Assembly: GCA_028564925.1 (NCBI GenBank)
Contig: CM053033.1
Span: 204,492,607 to 204,556,606 of the forward strand
DNA: 64,000 bases
DNA from: Lithobates sylvaticus
Taxonomy: Eukaryota; Chordata; Amphibia; Anura; Ranidae
Reading direction: 5' to 3'
The position numbers were made by a program, and so were the translations under genes. This document shows positions 12,394 to 23,286 of this stretch, piece after piece. Position 1 is the stretch's first letter. Each line of letters opens with the position of its first letter. The notes beneath the pieces are model-generated. The model was not told the origin of the DNA and did no database searches. It worked only from the letters and a program-made list of their open reading frames with translations.

Positions 12394-12713
12394 GGGTATG
12401 CAGATGCTAAGCTGTCCATCACACACATAATTACCTGGTAACTGATACTTATCCTCAAGCCAGCTCCATGCATAGGGCATATCACTGAATTAAAATTGAA
12501 TCAGGTATAAATGCCAGACCATTTACATTCTCCTCAGTATATGGTAGTTGCTTGGGCAGTGTAATAAACTCCAGCACCCCACATACCTAAAAATGGGTCA
12601 TCGGACAGATTCAGATGGAAAAACAGTCAGCGTATAGTCCCAATTGTGGCTCCTCTAGTGGGTAGATGAATATATGGATCACCACTTTAACCATCTACGA
12701 GTAGCCCCTTAAA

Positions 12714-12810
12714 GACAAAAAATCAGACCATACAAATAAACCTCTCGATATCTCAAACATGGGTTGATTTTGAGATATTGATCGGTTTATTTGTATGGCC
12801 TGATTTTGTC
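12714..12810. repeat. Long imperfect hairpin
   Basis: GACAAAAAATCAGACCATAC and AAATAAACC at the left mirror GGTTTATTTGTATGGCCTGA and TTTTGTC at the right. The stem is about 42 bp and the loop short. No family name or target duplication is evident. Confidence 0.75.
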
Positions 12811-13421
12811 AAGACAATTATACAGGTGGAGTTTCTAAAAATTTCCCAATGATGCCAGCTTTCCCAGCCCTTTTATTTTGTACAGTTGCTGAAATGAATT
12901 CAAAATTTCATCAAGAAGTCAAGATCAGATGTTAATTCAGTGAGACTGTAGAACTTTGTATTAATATAATCTGTTTTACATGGCACATTGGACAGCGGTT
13001 TCTAGATGTTTACTAAGCAATGGCTAATTTTATGGTGCCAAGTTGCTAGCTGTGTGCCCAGCCTTCTACCTTTCTCAGCACTGACTTGGAAATTAAAGGT
13101 CACACAAAAACCGGATTTTAGTTTATAGTAGATATTGGGAAGTTTTATGACAAAGTAGTCACTCAGGGAAGCCGGTGTTTAGACAATCGGCCAGCAAGAC
13201 CTGCCACATGGCAGTTAAGTTGGAAATGTGCCCTGAACCTAAACAATTTTCAAACAGAAAGGAAATATATTACAGAAGAGACAAAAAGGAGCTCTTGGAA
13301 ATCACATCACCAGAAAGGTGGGTATTGAAGGGTTTGGTTCTGCTTTAAGAGAGGGTAAATTTTATTTAAGCAGTTTGTGTTACAAAGAATGTACCAGAAG
13401 AAGTGAGAACATCTTCTAGCA

Positions 13422-13851
13422 CAGTGATCTCCAAACTGTGGCCCGCGGGCTGCATGTGGCCACTTGCTTACCTTTATCTGGCCTTTGGGGCACGGTTCCT
13501 CCCATTGATATGAGGTACTAATCCTTCCACTATCACCAACGAGAAATCATTCCTCCCACTGACGACAACATTGGGGCACTCTTTCTTCTGTGGATACCAA
13601 TGATTGGACACTATTCCTTCCACTCGCACCAATGATGAGGCATAATTCCTCCCACTAATACCAATGATGGGGCACTATTCCTCCTCCTACGATCACAGGT
13701 GCTATGTAATTTTTACTCCCACTGACCATTAAGCCTGGTCTACTCACATTGATGCTGGGGCATTTTCTACTCTCACTGGATATAGTCTGGTCCCCCTAAA
13801 GTCTGAAGGACAGTAAACTGGCACTTTGTTTAGAAAGTTCAGAGATCCCTG
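13422..13851. mobile_element. hAT-type element with internal tandem units
   Basis: It starts CAGTGATCTCCAAACTGTGG and ends AGTTCAGAGATCCCTG, with TTCTAGCA duplicated exactly on both sides (13414-13421, 13852-13859). The interior (about 13500-13740) holds degenerate units containing CCAATGATGGGGCACTATTC and CCTCCCACTGA. No transposase frame is present. Confidence 0.9.
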
Positions 13852-14065
13852 TTCTAGCATATAATTGCTCTTCCTGTTCAGGTCTACTTTAAAGTGGCTA
13901 TATTGTGTATCAACCTACAGGAGACACTATAAAGGGGAAAATGTAGAAAAAATTATAATATATACAATAAACACCATATCGATGTGGGTCAGCATACCCC
14001 AAAGTTCTGCAAAACACAAGACAAGGGGAAAGAGACGCCACAAAAGAAAAAGCAGGTACTAAATG

Positions 14066-15209
14066 CAATGATGTAAGTAACTGAGTTAAAATAAACGGAG
14101 TTACTTTGGAGGGTAACGAGTAATCTAACTGATTACTTTTCCCCTCATGGTAATGCAGTTCCCATTACTTGGGCGGCGTTACCGCAATTAAATCCACCGC
14201 CACTAGATGGCAGTAGTGTAATCCCGGTGTCCTGCCGAAAAAGTTCCCCCGCCGTATAAGGACCCCCTGTACTGTGCAGGCGCAGCGCTTACGCAGTACG
14301 AAGGACTACGGATCTTACGAAAATTGCCCAACCTAAACAGCTCTGAGTGAACTCTACACAGCGCAGGCGCAGTTAACATGTAATTGTACGAGGCGATGCT
14401 GCACGCTCCTGATGCTCGTGCTACTCTGCAAGGGGCGTCTATTGTGCAACTAAGGGGCGGGTCTAGTATTACTGTAACCAAGGGGCGCATTTATTATTAT
14501 TGTTATATATCGAGCTCTGACCATTCATTTAACATTCGCCCTCTTCTGTAGCCATCCGCCCCTTACACGATATAATAATAATAATAGACCCGCCCCTTGC
14601 TTACACGCTATAACAGATCTGCCCCTTGGTTAGAGTAATAATAGAGCAGCCCCTTGGTTACACGATATATAACAATAATAATAAATGCGCCCCTTGCTTA
14701 CAGTAATACTAGACCCGCCCCTTAGTTACAGGGAACTTTTTTTTTTTTTTTTTTTAACACCTGTAAAGGAAAAGGCATAATGAGCTACTATGCACCGCAT
14801 ACTAGCTCATTATGAAATACTTACCTTAGAACGAGGCGTCGGTAACTCACCTGGTCCACGCCGAGGTCGCTGACATGTTGCCTCGGCGTGTCTTCCGGGT
14901 ATCGCGACTCCAGCGCTGTGAGTGGCTGGAGCCGCGATGTCGTCACTCCCGCGCATGCGCACGGGAGACTTCTTCCCGGCAGGGTTCGGATTCTGCCGGC
15001 CCTTCAGCCGAGAATCCCCCGTGCGCATGCGCCGCTGCAGTCAGCGGCGCATTGCACGGGGAATATCTCCTAAACCGTACAGGTTTAGGAGATATTTTTT
15101 TTACCTACAGGTAAGCCTTATTATAGGCTTACCTGTAGGTAAAAGTTAAATTTTTGACTTTACTTACACTTTAACTAATTACTTTTTTAAAGTAAGATGA
15201 CCAACACTG
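14066..15209. mobile_element. hAT-type MITE, reverse copy, carrying a TTAA insertion
   Basis: ACTAAATG is duplicated exactly (14058-14065, 15210-15217). Ends CAATGATGTAAGTAACTGAG and AAGATGACCAACACTG make it the reverse-orientation sibling of 5161-5977. A separate element (14759-15170) sits inside, and about 100 bp of the original right arm is missing next to the T tract. Confidence 0.9.
14759..15170. mobile_element. TTAA-flanked (piggyBac-like) MITE inside the hAT
   Basis: TTAA flanks it at 14755-14758 and 15171-15174. It contains three clear hairpins: ATAATGAGCTACTATGC with its mirror at about 14778-14814, TCTCCTAAACC with its mirror around 15066-15095, and ACCTACAGGTAAGCCT with its exact mirror at 15103-15140. 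It shares the CATAATGAGCTAGTATGC block with 37438-37690. Confidence 0.75.
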
Positions 15210-15741
15210 ACTAAATGCAACCTCAAGATTTATGAATAGTAGAAAAAAATCTTTATCGGGGACTACAAAATATTTCAACATAATTAACAAAAAAACGAAT
15301 TTGACACCTACACCCACCCTATTTTAAATTGGACCTACACTTATAACCTAAAGTGTGGCTTTCTAACAGGGATTTATTAGCACTGTTTATTTGATAAAGC
15401 AATCAGTTAAAAAATTTACCTTTAGTAGCTAAAGGTACATTCTTGATTAGAAGCAGTAGATGTGATAATACCTAGGCACCCACTGTTCTTCCAGGTGTAC
15501 AGGATGCTCTCAGCCCATTGACGTCATCAGAACTATATCCCACATACTCCTTCTTCTGATGACTGGATTAAATTGATAATGTAAGGGTGTGGGTCTAGGA
15601 ACAGGTAGAACACCTTTATAAATATGATGGCTGCTTCACAGCCACAGCATTGTGGAATGGATGACAAAATGGACCTGGGCAAAAGAGCAGCTGTGGAATG
15701 TGTGAAGGATAAGCTTGCTGGAGTTTATGCCTGTTTAATAG
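15210..15741. other. No recognised gene or element
   Basis: AT-rich DNA with short open frames only. The stretch CTTCTTCTGATGACTGG near 15550 faintly resembles the loop motif but lacks the GCGTTTC part. Confidence 0.35.
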
Positions 15742-15745
15742 TTAA

Positions 15746-16433
15746 AGTGGATGTAAACCCAAAAAAATGATGTCATAATGTAGAGAATAAGATTTCCTTT
15801 CATTTGAGCCCAGTCTTGCCACACAGATTTACTCCAGCCCTGAGAAATCCTCTTTTATTGTTCAGTTAGAAATATCTAGACAGTGCTGAAAACTTTGTCA
15901 AAAACGCCCCCTGGCTGTGAGTGACAGGTGATTTACATATCTCATGCACTAGCTTGAGACAGGCACATCCTGTGTAATTATAAAAAGTGAGAAATTCACC
16001 CTTCCCCCACATAAAAAATCCTGGTGATGGAAAGGAATGTTATCTGTGATCAGGTGACCTCAGACACACACACTGCACTATAACAATCATCAGATCACTG
16101 GATGTTCTACTCTGCCCAACTCTGACTACATACATCTCCCCTATATTCTTGCTGTTCACTCGAGAATACATTTTCTTTCACTCTGGTCTGTGGATCTGTG
16201 GTATGTGCCTGTCTTAGGCTAGTGCATGAGATATGTAAATCACCTGTCACTCACAGCAAGGGGGCATTTTTGACAAAGTTTTCAACACTTTGTCAAGATA
16301 TTTCTAACTGAACAATAAAAGAGGATTTCTCAGGGCTGGAGTAAATCTGTGTGGCAAGACTGGGCTCAAATGAAAGGAAATATTATTCTCTACATTATGA
16401 CATCAACATTTTTTTTTTGGGTTTACATCCACT
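15746..16433. mobile_element. TTAA-flanked palindromic MITE (full copy)
   Basis: AGTGGATGTAAACCC and GGGTTTACATCCACT are exact inverted ends flanked by TTAA (15742-15745, 16434-16437). Both arms (about 200 bp each) mirror one another through CATAATGTAGAGAATA, TTGAGCCCAGTCTTGCC and GTGAGTGACAGGTGATTTAC. The unpaired centre is about 16000-16200. This is the reference for the interrupted copy at 4989-6007. Confidence 0.9.
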
Positions 16434-16439
16434 TTAAGG

Positions 16440-17635
16440 AAAGAAACTTTAGCAAGGGGTCAGCTTTAAGGTGTTTTTTTTTTTTTTAAATCCCATTAAC
16501 CTGATGTAAACCATGAGTAAGCCAACCATGTCCTGGACCCCAAGAGAATATCTGTGTGAATGGTCCTGATACAGAGGTGTCAAACAAAGTCCATGCATGT
16601 TGCTTCATCCCATTTCCATCTGTTCATATTTGTCACCCTGTTAATTTGACACATCCACCCTTCTCTAATATCTTCTGTTTTGCACCTGCTGATGACTGGC
16701 CCGTCACAGAGCCTCATTTGCCTACAGGCACAATGCTGGTGACAGGCTGTCTATTTCCTCCCACTACGCTGACCCGGAGGTCAGTTTGCAGCCACTAATT
16801 ACAGACGGCAGTAACACTTCAATGTATTGATGAATTAATCTCCTGTTTGGTCTGGAAGGTCTTGTATCTTATTGTTTGCTCTGTAGACTGGGTCAGAAGA
16901 TTGCTTTCTGTGTTCATGACTTCCAATTTTAACTTACAACTTGATTTCTGGTCTATATTTGGAAATGAAGATAGAAATTATTGACTGTATATTGAACTGA
17001 TAGCTAGGCATTTTAAAGGGCCACAGAACCGAACAACAAACAACATAAGTTACAGGAGGCCATTGGAAGGCAAGAATGACCTTTTAAGAAAACAGATTTA
17101 ATAATTATTGGAAGGGAAAAAATTGTGAAAACTCAAACATTGTTTGGAGAGCTGGTTGCTTGTTCTCGTATTAGGAGACCAAAAATATTATATGATAGAA
17201 AGATTCCATACAGTGAGAAAGTGCAAATACCGGTAATCTCTGGGGTTCACAAAAAAAAGGACACATACATAACTATAGATGACCAACCATGGAGAGCTGT
17301 AATCATGTGCAAATGCACCGAAGGAACTGGAAAAATCAGGTGAAACACTCCAATTGTGCCATCACTCATGACACCTTACAAAGTACCTTAATATGATTGG
17401 TTGAGCTCCATATATGTGGATGTAATTGCATGACCTACACTATAGCTATTTATGTCATGTGACAATCTCAGCCCATATATGTGTAAGAGGGGCTTTGTGA
17501 TTGGCTAGAATAGGCACCAACAGCACAAGTCCCTGCCCCACTGCTGCCTTTGCTAGAACACTGCCGAGGCCGACCTCTCCACCATATTGTGCACCACTTC
17601 ATGCCAGAGGCCTCCACGCTACATTCCCAGCCGTT
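16440..17635. other. No recognised gene or element
   Basis: A 1.2-kb stretch with a T tract near 16475 and low-GC unique-looking sequence. Open frames are short and unconvincing. It may be genuine single-copy intergenic DNA. Confidence 0.4.
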
Positions 17636-17673
17636 TGTGTCTTTTTTCATACCTGACTAACTATGTAACTATA
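17636..17673 (+). mobile_element. 3' tail of a LINE copy abutting the next LINE
   Basis: GTGTCTTTTTTCATACCTGA followed by CTAACTATGTAACTATAG matches the tail at 18713-18748 of the downstream LINE. It sits immediately before the reverse-transcriptase sequence, so two copies are joined tail to body. Confidence 0.6.
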
Positions 17674-18752
17674 GGGTCTGGGATTAAAAGTATGATTTCT
17701 GTCTTTGCAGATGACACCAAGTTATGCAGTGGAATAATGTCCTTACAGGATGTCTCCAATTTACAAGCCAACCTCAATGCACTGTATTATTGGGCAACTA
17801 AGTGGCAAATGAGGTTTAATGTTGATAAATATAAACTTATGCACTTGGAGGTTAGGAATATGCATGCATCATACATACTAGGGGGAGTACAACTGGGGGA
17901 GTCCATAGCGGAGAAGGATCTGGGGGTTTTGGTAGATCATAAGCTCAATAATAACATGCAATGCCAAGCTGCGGTTTCCAAAGCGAGCAAAATCCTTTCT
18001 TTTATTAAGAGAGGTCTGGACTCCAGAGAGAGAGATATCAGTTTGCCTCTGTACAAATCATTAGTAAGACCTCATCTGGAATATGCAGTTCAGTTTTGGG
18101 CACCAGTTCTCAAAAAGGATATCAGGGAACTGGAGAAAGTGCAGAGAAGGGCAACCAATCTGATAAGAGGCCTGGAGGAGCTCAGCTATGAGGAAAGATT
18201 AGAGGAACTTAATTTATTCTCTCTTGAGAAGAGGAGATTAAGGGGGAATATGATCAACATGTACATAATAATACATAAGCAGTCCATATAGTGAACTTGG
18301 TGTTGAGTTATTCTCTTTAAGGTCATCACAGAGGACAAGGGGGCACTCTTTACGTCTAGAGGAAAAAAAGATTTCATCTCCAAATACGGAAAGGTTTCTT
18401 CACAGTAAGATCTGTGAAAATGTGGAATAGACTCCCTTTCAGAGGTGGTTCTAGCCAGCTCAGTAGAGTACATTGCTTTAAAAAAGGCCTGGATTTTTTT
18501 CTAAATGTACATAATATAACGGGGTACTGACATTTATAGGTAAAGTTGATCCAGGGAAAAGCCTATTGCCTCTTAGGGGATCAGGAAATAATCTTTTCCC
18601 CTGCTGTAGCAAATTGGATTATGCTTTTCTGGGGTTTTTCGTGGGTGAGGGTTTGTGTAAAAGGGATTGCATGATTTTTTTTTTTTTTTTTTTGGTTGAA
18701 CTAGATGGACTTGTGTCTTTTTTCCTCCAGACTAACTATGTAACTATGTTAA
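17674..18752 (+). mobile_element. CR1/L2-type LINE, 3' part of ORF2 and 3' tail
   Basis: The reading frame 17674-18291 opens with SVFADDTKL, the F-A-D-D catalytic box of reverse transcriptase. It continues with the thumb and C-terminal blocks LYKSLVRPHLEYAVQFW, KVQRRATNLI, LSYEERLEELNLFSLE and KRRLRG, characteristic of CR1. The frame is lost after about residue 230; downstream, several frames still show WNRL-, FKKGLDF- and ELDGLVSFF-like pieces up to the tail CTAACTATGTAACTATG. The copy is 5'-truncated: finger and palm regions before the FADD box and all of ORF1 are absent. Replacement of the usual YCVQFW by YAVQFW and an HIC-like tail loss mark it as dead. Confidence 0.88.
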
Positions 18753-19322
18753 CTTTTATATCACAATGAAGGAATGTCCACACATGAATAGGGTTGTTGC
18801 ACTTTACTGATGGTAATCAGGGAATTGCATAACAGTCATATCACATCGATATACATTCTGGAGTCATTTGACATTACATAGTCAATAACATTTTGTGGAC
18901 AGTATACAGCAGTCACACGTGAAAGCATACCCATGCAGTCATCTTCCTCTAACACTCTCTTCTTCCACCCGGAGTCTTGCTCAGTCTTCTCGGCTCTTCA
19001 TTGGATAGATTGATAGCAGCACAGCCATTGGCTTGCGCTGCTGTCTATCAACTCCAATGACGCAAGGGCTGGGGGCGGGGCCAAGTCCTGTAGTCAACAG
19101 CTATGGACGCCGAATACAGGTCTCGGGAGCATGCCCGCAAGGTAACCCCCTTGGGAGAGAGCTTCCCAGAGGGGGTTATCAGAAGCAGGGAGGAGCCGAG
19201 ACAGCCACGAGGGACCTCAGAAGACAAGGTTCGGGGCCACTGTGTGCAAAACAAGCTGCACAGTGGAGGTAAGTTTGACATGTTTGTTATTTAAAAAAAA
19301 AAAAAAAAAAAATAATCAAACC
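18753..19322. other. Unassigned stretch with an inverted pair
   Basis: CATTGGATAGATTGATAGCA (about 19000) faces GCTGCTGTCTATCAACTCCA (about 19037), an imperfect hairpin. An A tract (19293-19313) lies just before the giant fold-back. No coding frame can be supported. Confidence 0.4.
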
Positions 19323-20005
19323 TTAATGCCGCGTACACACGAAGGGACAATCCCGCGGGATTATCCTCTGGACTCAAGTCCAGCAGACAATCCCCTCGTG
19401 TGTGGGCGTCGGCAGACTTTTTGGCGCCAAAGTCCGGCGGACCAAAGTTTTAAGTTTTGTTTGGCAGTCCAGCGGACAATCCCGCCGTTAGTAGGCTAGT
19501 CCGCCGGACTTTTTAAATGAACGGACTTGCCGCTCATCGGCAAGTCTGTTCATTTAGCACGTGACTTCAGGTTACGTAGCTAGCGTAGGCAGTAAATGCC
19601 GCCTCGCTAGCTCCGTGACCTGAAAAACGGCGTGGGGGTTCCCCCCCAAATCCATGTCAGACCCTTATCCGAGCACGCAGCCTGGCCTGCCAGGAAAGGG
19701 GTGGGGACGAACGAGCACCCGCCCCCTCCTGAGCCATACCAGGCCGCGTGCCCTCCCCACCCCAAAGCACCTTGTCCCCAAGTTGATGAGGGCCAATGAG
19801 CCTCTTCCCGATAACCCTGGCCGTTGGTTGTCGGGGTCTGCGGGCGGGGGCTTATCGGAATCTGGGAGCCCCCTTTAATAAGGGGGCCCCCAGATACCGG
19901 CCCCCCACCCTATGTGAATGAGTATGGGGTACGATGTACCCCTACCCATTCACCTAAGGTGTAAAATGTAAAGTACAAAACACACACACACTTTTGAAAA
20001 AATAG

Positions 20006-20011
20006 TTTATT
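20006..20011 (-). terminator. Poly(A) signal in the left arm (minus strand)
   Basis: TTTATT on the plus strand is AATAAA on the minus strand. Downstream in that sense lies an alternating GT tract (CACACACACACA at 19979-19990). It is the mirror of the signal at 20540-20545. Confidence 0.5.
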
Positions 20012-20120
20012 GCACTGCTCCGGGGGTCTTCTTCCGTCTTGGGGGTCTTCTCGCCGGACTCCTCCGCTCTCTTCTGCTCTTTTACCTAGCTCTTTCACGA
20101 GCGGAGGTTACCCCGCCCCC

Positions 20121-20226
20121 TTGTGATGTCACAGTCCCAGCATCCTCCGGGACTGTGACGTCACAGGGGGGCGGGGTCACCATGTGACATGAGCATGTGA
20201 CCCTGTCCCCATGTCCCTATATAAGT
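20121..20226 (+). promoter_or_regulatory. Promoter-like cluster: two CRE-type sites, GC box, TATA box
   Basis: TGATGTCA (20124-20131) and the consensus CRE TGACGTCA (20156-20163) lie in a small hairpin. A GC box, GGGGCGGGG (20168-20176), follows. CTATATAAG (20217-20225) is a strong TATA box. Order and spacing fit a compact RNA polymerase II promoter firing to the right, with a predicted start near 20250. Activity is inference. Confidence 0.6.
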
Positions 20227-20539
20227 CCCAGCACAGCGCGCCTCTGCCATTCCGGGCACAGACAGCGACGGGTCAACATCGGAAGAAGAAGAAGAACAAA
20301 AAGAAGAACAAGAACAAGAAGGCGCCGGCGGCGCGGAAGACGACGACCGCCGCAAGAACAGAAGAGACCCCGAAGACCCCGAAGGCGGATCGAGACCCCC
20401 AGACGACGGCGGCGGCGGCGACGACGAAGAAGGTAGCCGGCCTCCTCCGCTCATGAAAGAGCTAGGTAAAAGAGCAGAAGAGAGCGGAGGAGTCCGGCGA
20501 GAAGACCCCCAAGACGGAAGAAGACCCCCGGAGCAGTGC

Positions 20540-20575
20540 AATAAACTATTTTTTCAAAAGTGTGTGTGTTTTTGT
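20540..20575 (+). terminator. Poly(A) signal with GT-rich downstream element
   Basis: AATAAA (20540-20545) is followed 15-30 bases later by TGTGTGTGTTTTTGT, the standard arrangement for cleavage and polyadenylation. With the promoter at 20121-20226 it would define a transcript of about 310 bases. Confidence 0.6.
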
Positions 20576-21249
20576 ACTTTACATTTTACACCTTAGGTGA
20601 ATGGGTAGGGGTACATCGTACCCCATACTCATTCACATAGGGTGGGGGGCCGGTATCTGGGGGCCCCCTTATTAAAGGGGGCTCCCAGATTCCGATAAGC
20701 CCCCACCCGCAGACCCAGACAACCAATGGCCAGGGTTGTCGGGAAGAGGCCCTTGTCCTCATCAACATGGGGACAAGGTGCTTTGGGGTGGGGGGGGGGG
20801 CGCACGGCCCCCCTTTCCCCAGGGCACCCCCCATGTTGAGGGCACGTGGCCTGGTACGGCTCAGGAGGGGGGGCGCTCGTTCGTGCTGCGTGCTCGGATA
20901 AGGGTCTGAGATGGATTTGGGGGGAACCCCCACGCCGTTTTTCGGCGTGGGGATTCCCTTTAAATCCATGCCAGGTTACGGAGCTAGCGCGGCGGCATTT
21001 ACTGCATACGCTAGCTACGTACCTGAAGTTACGTTCGAAATGAACGGACTGCTCCCTGTGTGGGCAAGTCCGTTCATTTTCAAAAGTCCCGCGGACTTTG
21101 GCCAGCGGATAGTCCGCCGGAGAAGTCCGCGCGTGTGTGGGCAAGTCCACACGCTCGGAAAGTCCGGCGGACCCAGCTGGAAAGTCCGGCGGATTGTCCG
21201 CTGGACTAAGTCCGCCGGCAAAAGTCCGCACGTGTGTACGCGGCATTAG

Positions 21250-22200
21250 TGTCACTTTAATACAGAGCAGCCAGTTTAAATGCAAGCTGGCATACTCTGT
21301 TTGCAGCAGACTGAGAGAATGAGCTCACAGTGCCTCTCCTCACTTCTTGTCAGAGAAACTGAGCTCAATGGACAGCTTGGAGTCTTCGATCAATGGTAAA
21401 GTACCATTGGCCCCAGCTGTCCAATAAAAATGCTGCAGTGGAGGCTGGCCTCCCACTGCAGTGTCATAGAAGTGGGCATGTGTTTAAAAGACAAATATGT
21501 GTATAAGATTTACCCATAATTCCATGTTTTTCTCGCACAGTTAAGAGGGAGAATGAGAATCTGCTGCTGCTGAAAAGGTACAAGCTAAATCATATATTAT
21601 TATGCTATATGTTATAAGATAATAATTTTATATTTATCTATTTACTGTGAAATTACTGGCTTGAAGTTATAACTTCAAGCTTCACACAGGGTGGATGTGG
21701 ATCACCAATCAAGCAGCCAGCCGTCACAAGGGATGAGAAGACCACTGTGGGGATAAGCTCAGACCTGCCATATGGAGATATATAACCAGCAGCGTCTCTT
21801 TTTTAGTGTAATTAATTATGTAGTGATCATAATAGGTTATTTTATTTGAAGTCAACTTTTATATAGTTATTATTATATTTTTTACCATTTATTATAAAAT
21901 ACTATCATAGATGTGTTACTATGCAGCCGTTCATTCGGATCAGATGACATTTTTTATAATTTTCATGGATTTTTTATAATCATGCCCCTTTTCCTTTATT
22001 CTATTTAATATATTTCAAATTGAGGAAGGAGGAAGGGATTATCATGGTGCTTACAGATAATAATGGAACCAATATATAAAAAAAATATGAGTTTAGTAAG
22101 ATTACAGTTAAAAACCAAACAGGGTAATTTGTTCATAGGTATTCAATATTTCATAATGAAAATCATCATATGGCGGGTGTTCAATTGAAACAGGAAATTC
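21250..22200. other. No recognised gene or element
   Basis: AT-rich DNA with one small hairpin (TACAGAGCAGCC...CTCTGTTTGCAGC, 21262-21306). Low-complexity AT stretches run from 21580 to 22090. No frame can be supported. Confidence 0.4.
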
Positions 22201-22202
22201 AT

Positions 22203-22259
22203 ATTCGTATATTAGCCCGACATGTTTCGCCTAATAGCTTCATCAGGGGTTATACGAAT
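22203..22259. repeat. Stem enclosing a loop motif (TGTTTCGCC...CTTCATCAGG)
   Basis: ATTCGTATA (22203-22211) pairs exactly with TATACGAAT (22251-22259). The enclosed part reads CGACATGTTTCGCC then CTTCATCAGG, the same module as at 11810, 54425, 62907 and 63672. Confidence 0.65.
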
Positions 22260-22931
22260 CACAAAGTGCTTTTAACTGTACAGAAATACAAAAAGGACAA
22301 AACAAGTATAATAAATAAAAAAAGTTATGTAACATTGTAAACAAAATGGAATTTACAACAGTTGCCAATGCACTCCCCAGAAGCGGGGGAACTTACCGCT
22401 TCAAATCTCCAGAGGGAAGCGCCGCCAAGAAGGGACCAACCAACCAAAAAGGGGAAATAAGCCCTACGTAGCCACAGAGGGCACAAAAGGACCAGGCTAA
22501 GAAGCGCAACAAAAGAAAAATATATATATAAAGCCTATATAAGTTTATGAAGAAATAAATAAATAAGTTCAGCACCAAATTCAGAAAACGGTACCAAATA
22601 GAATACTTACTTAAAAGCAAACAAATGCAGAGCATGGGATGAAGGCCGACTGGGACAAAGGATGAATTATATCCAGTAGGAACAAGATAGACAACTCTGT
22701 AATAGGAAAAGAGGAATAGTAAAAAAGAAAACTGAAAAAGAAAAGAAAAAAACAAAGGAATAGAGAACAAGTATCGGTCAAGTTTGTTAAAATGCCAGCC
22801 TATGGTCATGTATGAAAAGGATCAATGGAATTATAAGGGAACAGAAAAGGATGTATGGGGATGTTTGAGATTATCTATATTAACTGTATATAAAATAAAA
22901 AAAAACAATAGCCAAGGTTAATACTATAAAG

Positions 22932-23090
22932 CAGGGATATGCAATTAGTGGACCTCCAGCTGTTGCAGAACTACAAGTCCCATGAGGCATAGCAAGACTC
23001 TGACAGCCACAAGCATGACACCCAGAGGCAGAGGCATGGTGGGACTTGTAGTTTTGCAACAGCTGGAGGTCTGCTAATTGCATATCCCTG
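22932..23090. mobile_element. Short palindromic hAT MITE (159 bp)
   Basis: CAGGGATATGCAATTAG and its mirror end CTAATTGCATATCCCTG are flanked by CTATAAAG on both sides (22924-22931, 23091-23098). The centre carries the family words ACTACAAGTCCCAT and GGGACTTGTAGTTTTGCAAC, but the outer 20 bp differ from the 9193 copy, marking a subfamily. Confidence 0.92.
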
Positions 23091-23286
23091 CTATAAAGTA
23101 ATAAAAAGTGCTTCCAAAAAATGGAGTACACCGAACAAATGTCTCAATATAATTAATAAGAAGAGATATGAATTATGTGAAAAAAACTAAATATTTATTA
23201 TGTAGGCAAGTAAGAAGAATAGGACTAGATATTAAATATGTAATGGTGAAGCCTAACATAGTAGCACTATGTATGGTCAATAGGGA

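Larger units (their letters stand above)
19327..21245. mobile_element. Giant GC-rich fold-back element (Harbinger-like ends, about 1.9 kb)
   Basis: Outer ends TGCCGCGTACACACGAAG and CACGTGTGTACGCGGCA match the Harbinger MITE ends, with TAA before and TTA after. The two halves are inverted copies for most of their length. Paired landmarks include CCTTATCCGAGCACGCAG (about 19660) with CTGCGTGCTCGGATAAGG (about 20884), and CCCATTCACCTAAGGTG with its mirror (about 19945 and 20595). Arms of roughly 770-790 bp surround a unique centre at about 20110-20450. The arms differ by scattered substitutions and small indels. Long open frames on both strands are GC-driven by-products. Confidence 0.85.

Noticed and set aside
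20197-20456. Polybasic frames (R/K-rich) and an opposing serine/proline-rich frame
   Set aside because: They are register readings of a GAAGAAGAAC/GACGGCGGC low-complexity tract; the plus-strand ATGs at 20197 and 20211 lie upstream of or at the TATA box, so the predicted transcript would not contain them.
19323-21248. Exact TWA target duplication for the giant fold-back
   Set aside because: Left flank reads TAA and right flank TTA, so the duplication is not exact; the Harbinger assignment rests on the end sequences instead.
20629-21285. 218-codon open frame on the minus strand
   Set aside because: It lies in the GC-rich right arm of the fold-back; the mirror arm gives similar frames in other registers, it has no known domain, and stop codons are simply rare in this composition.
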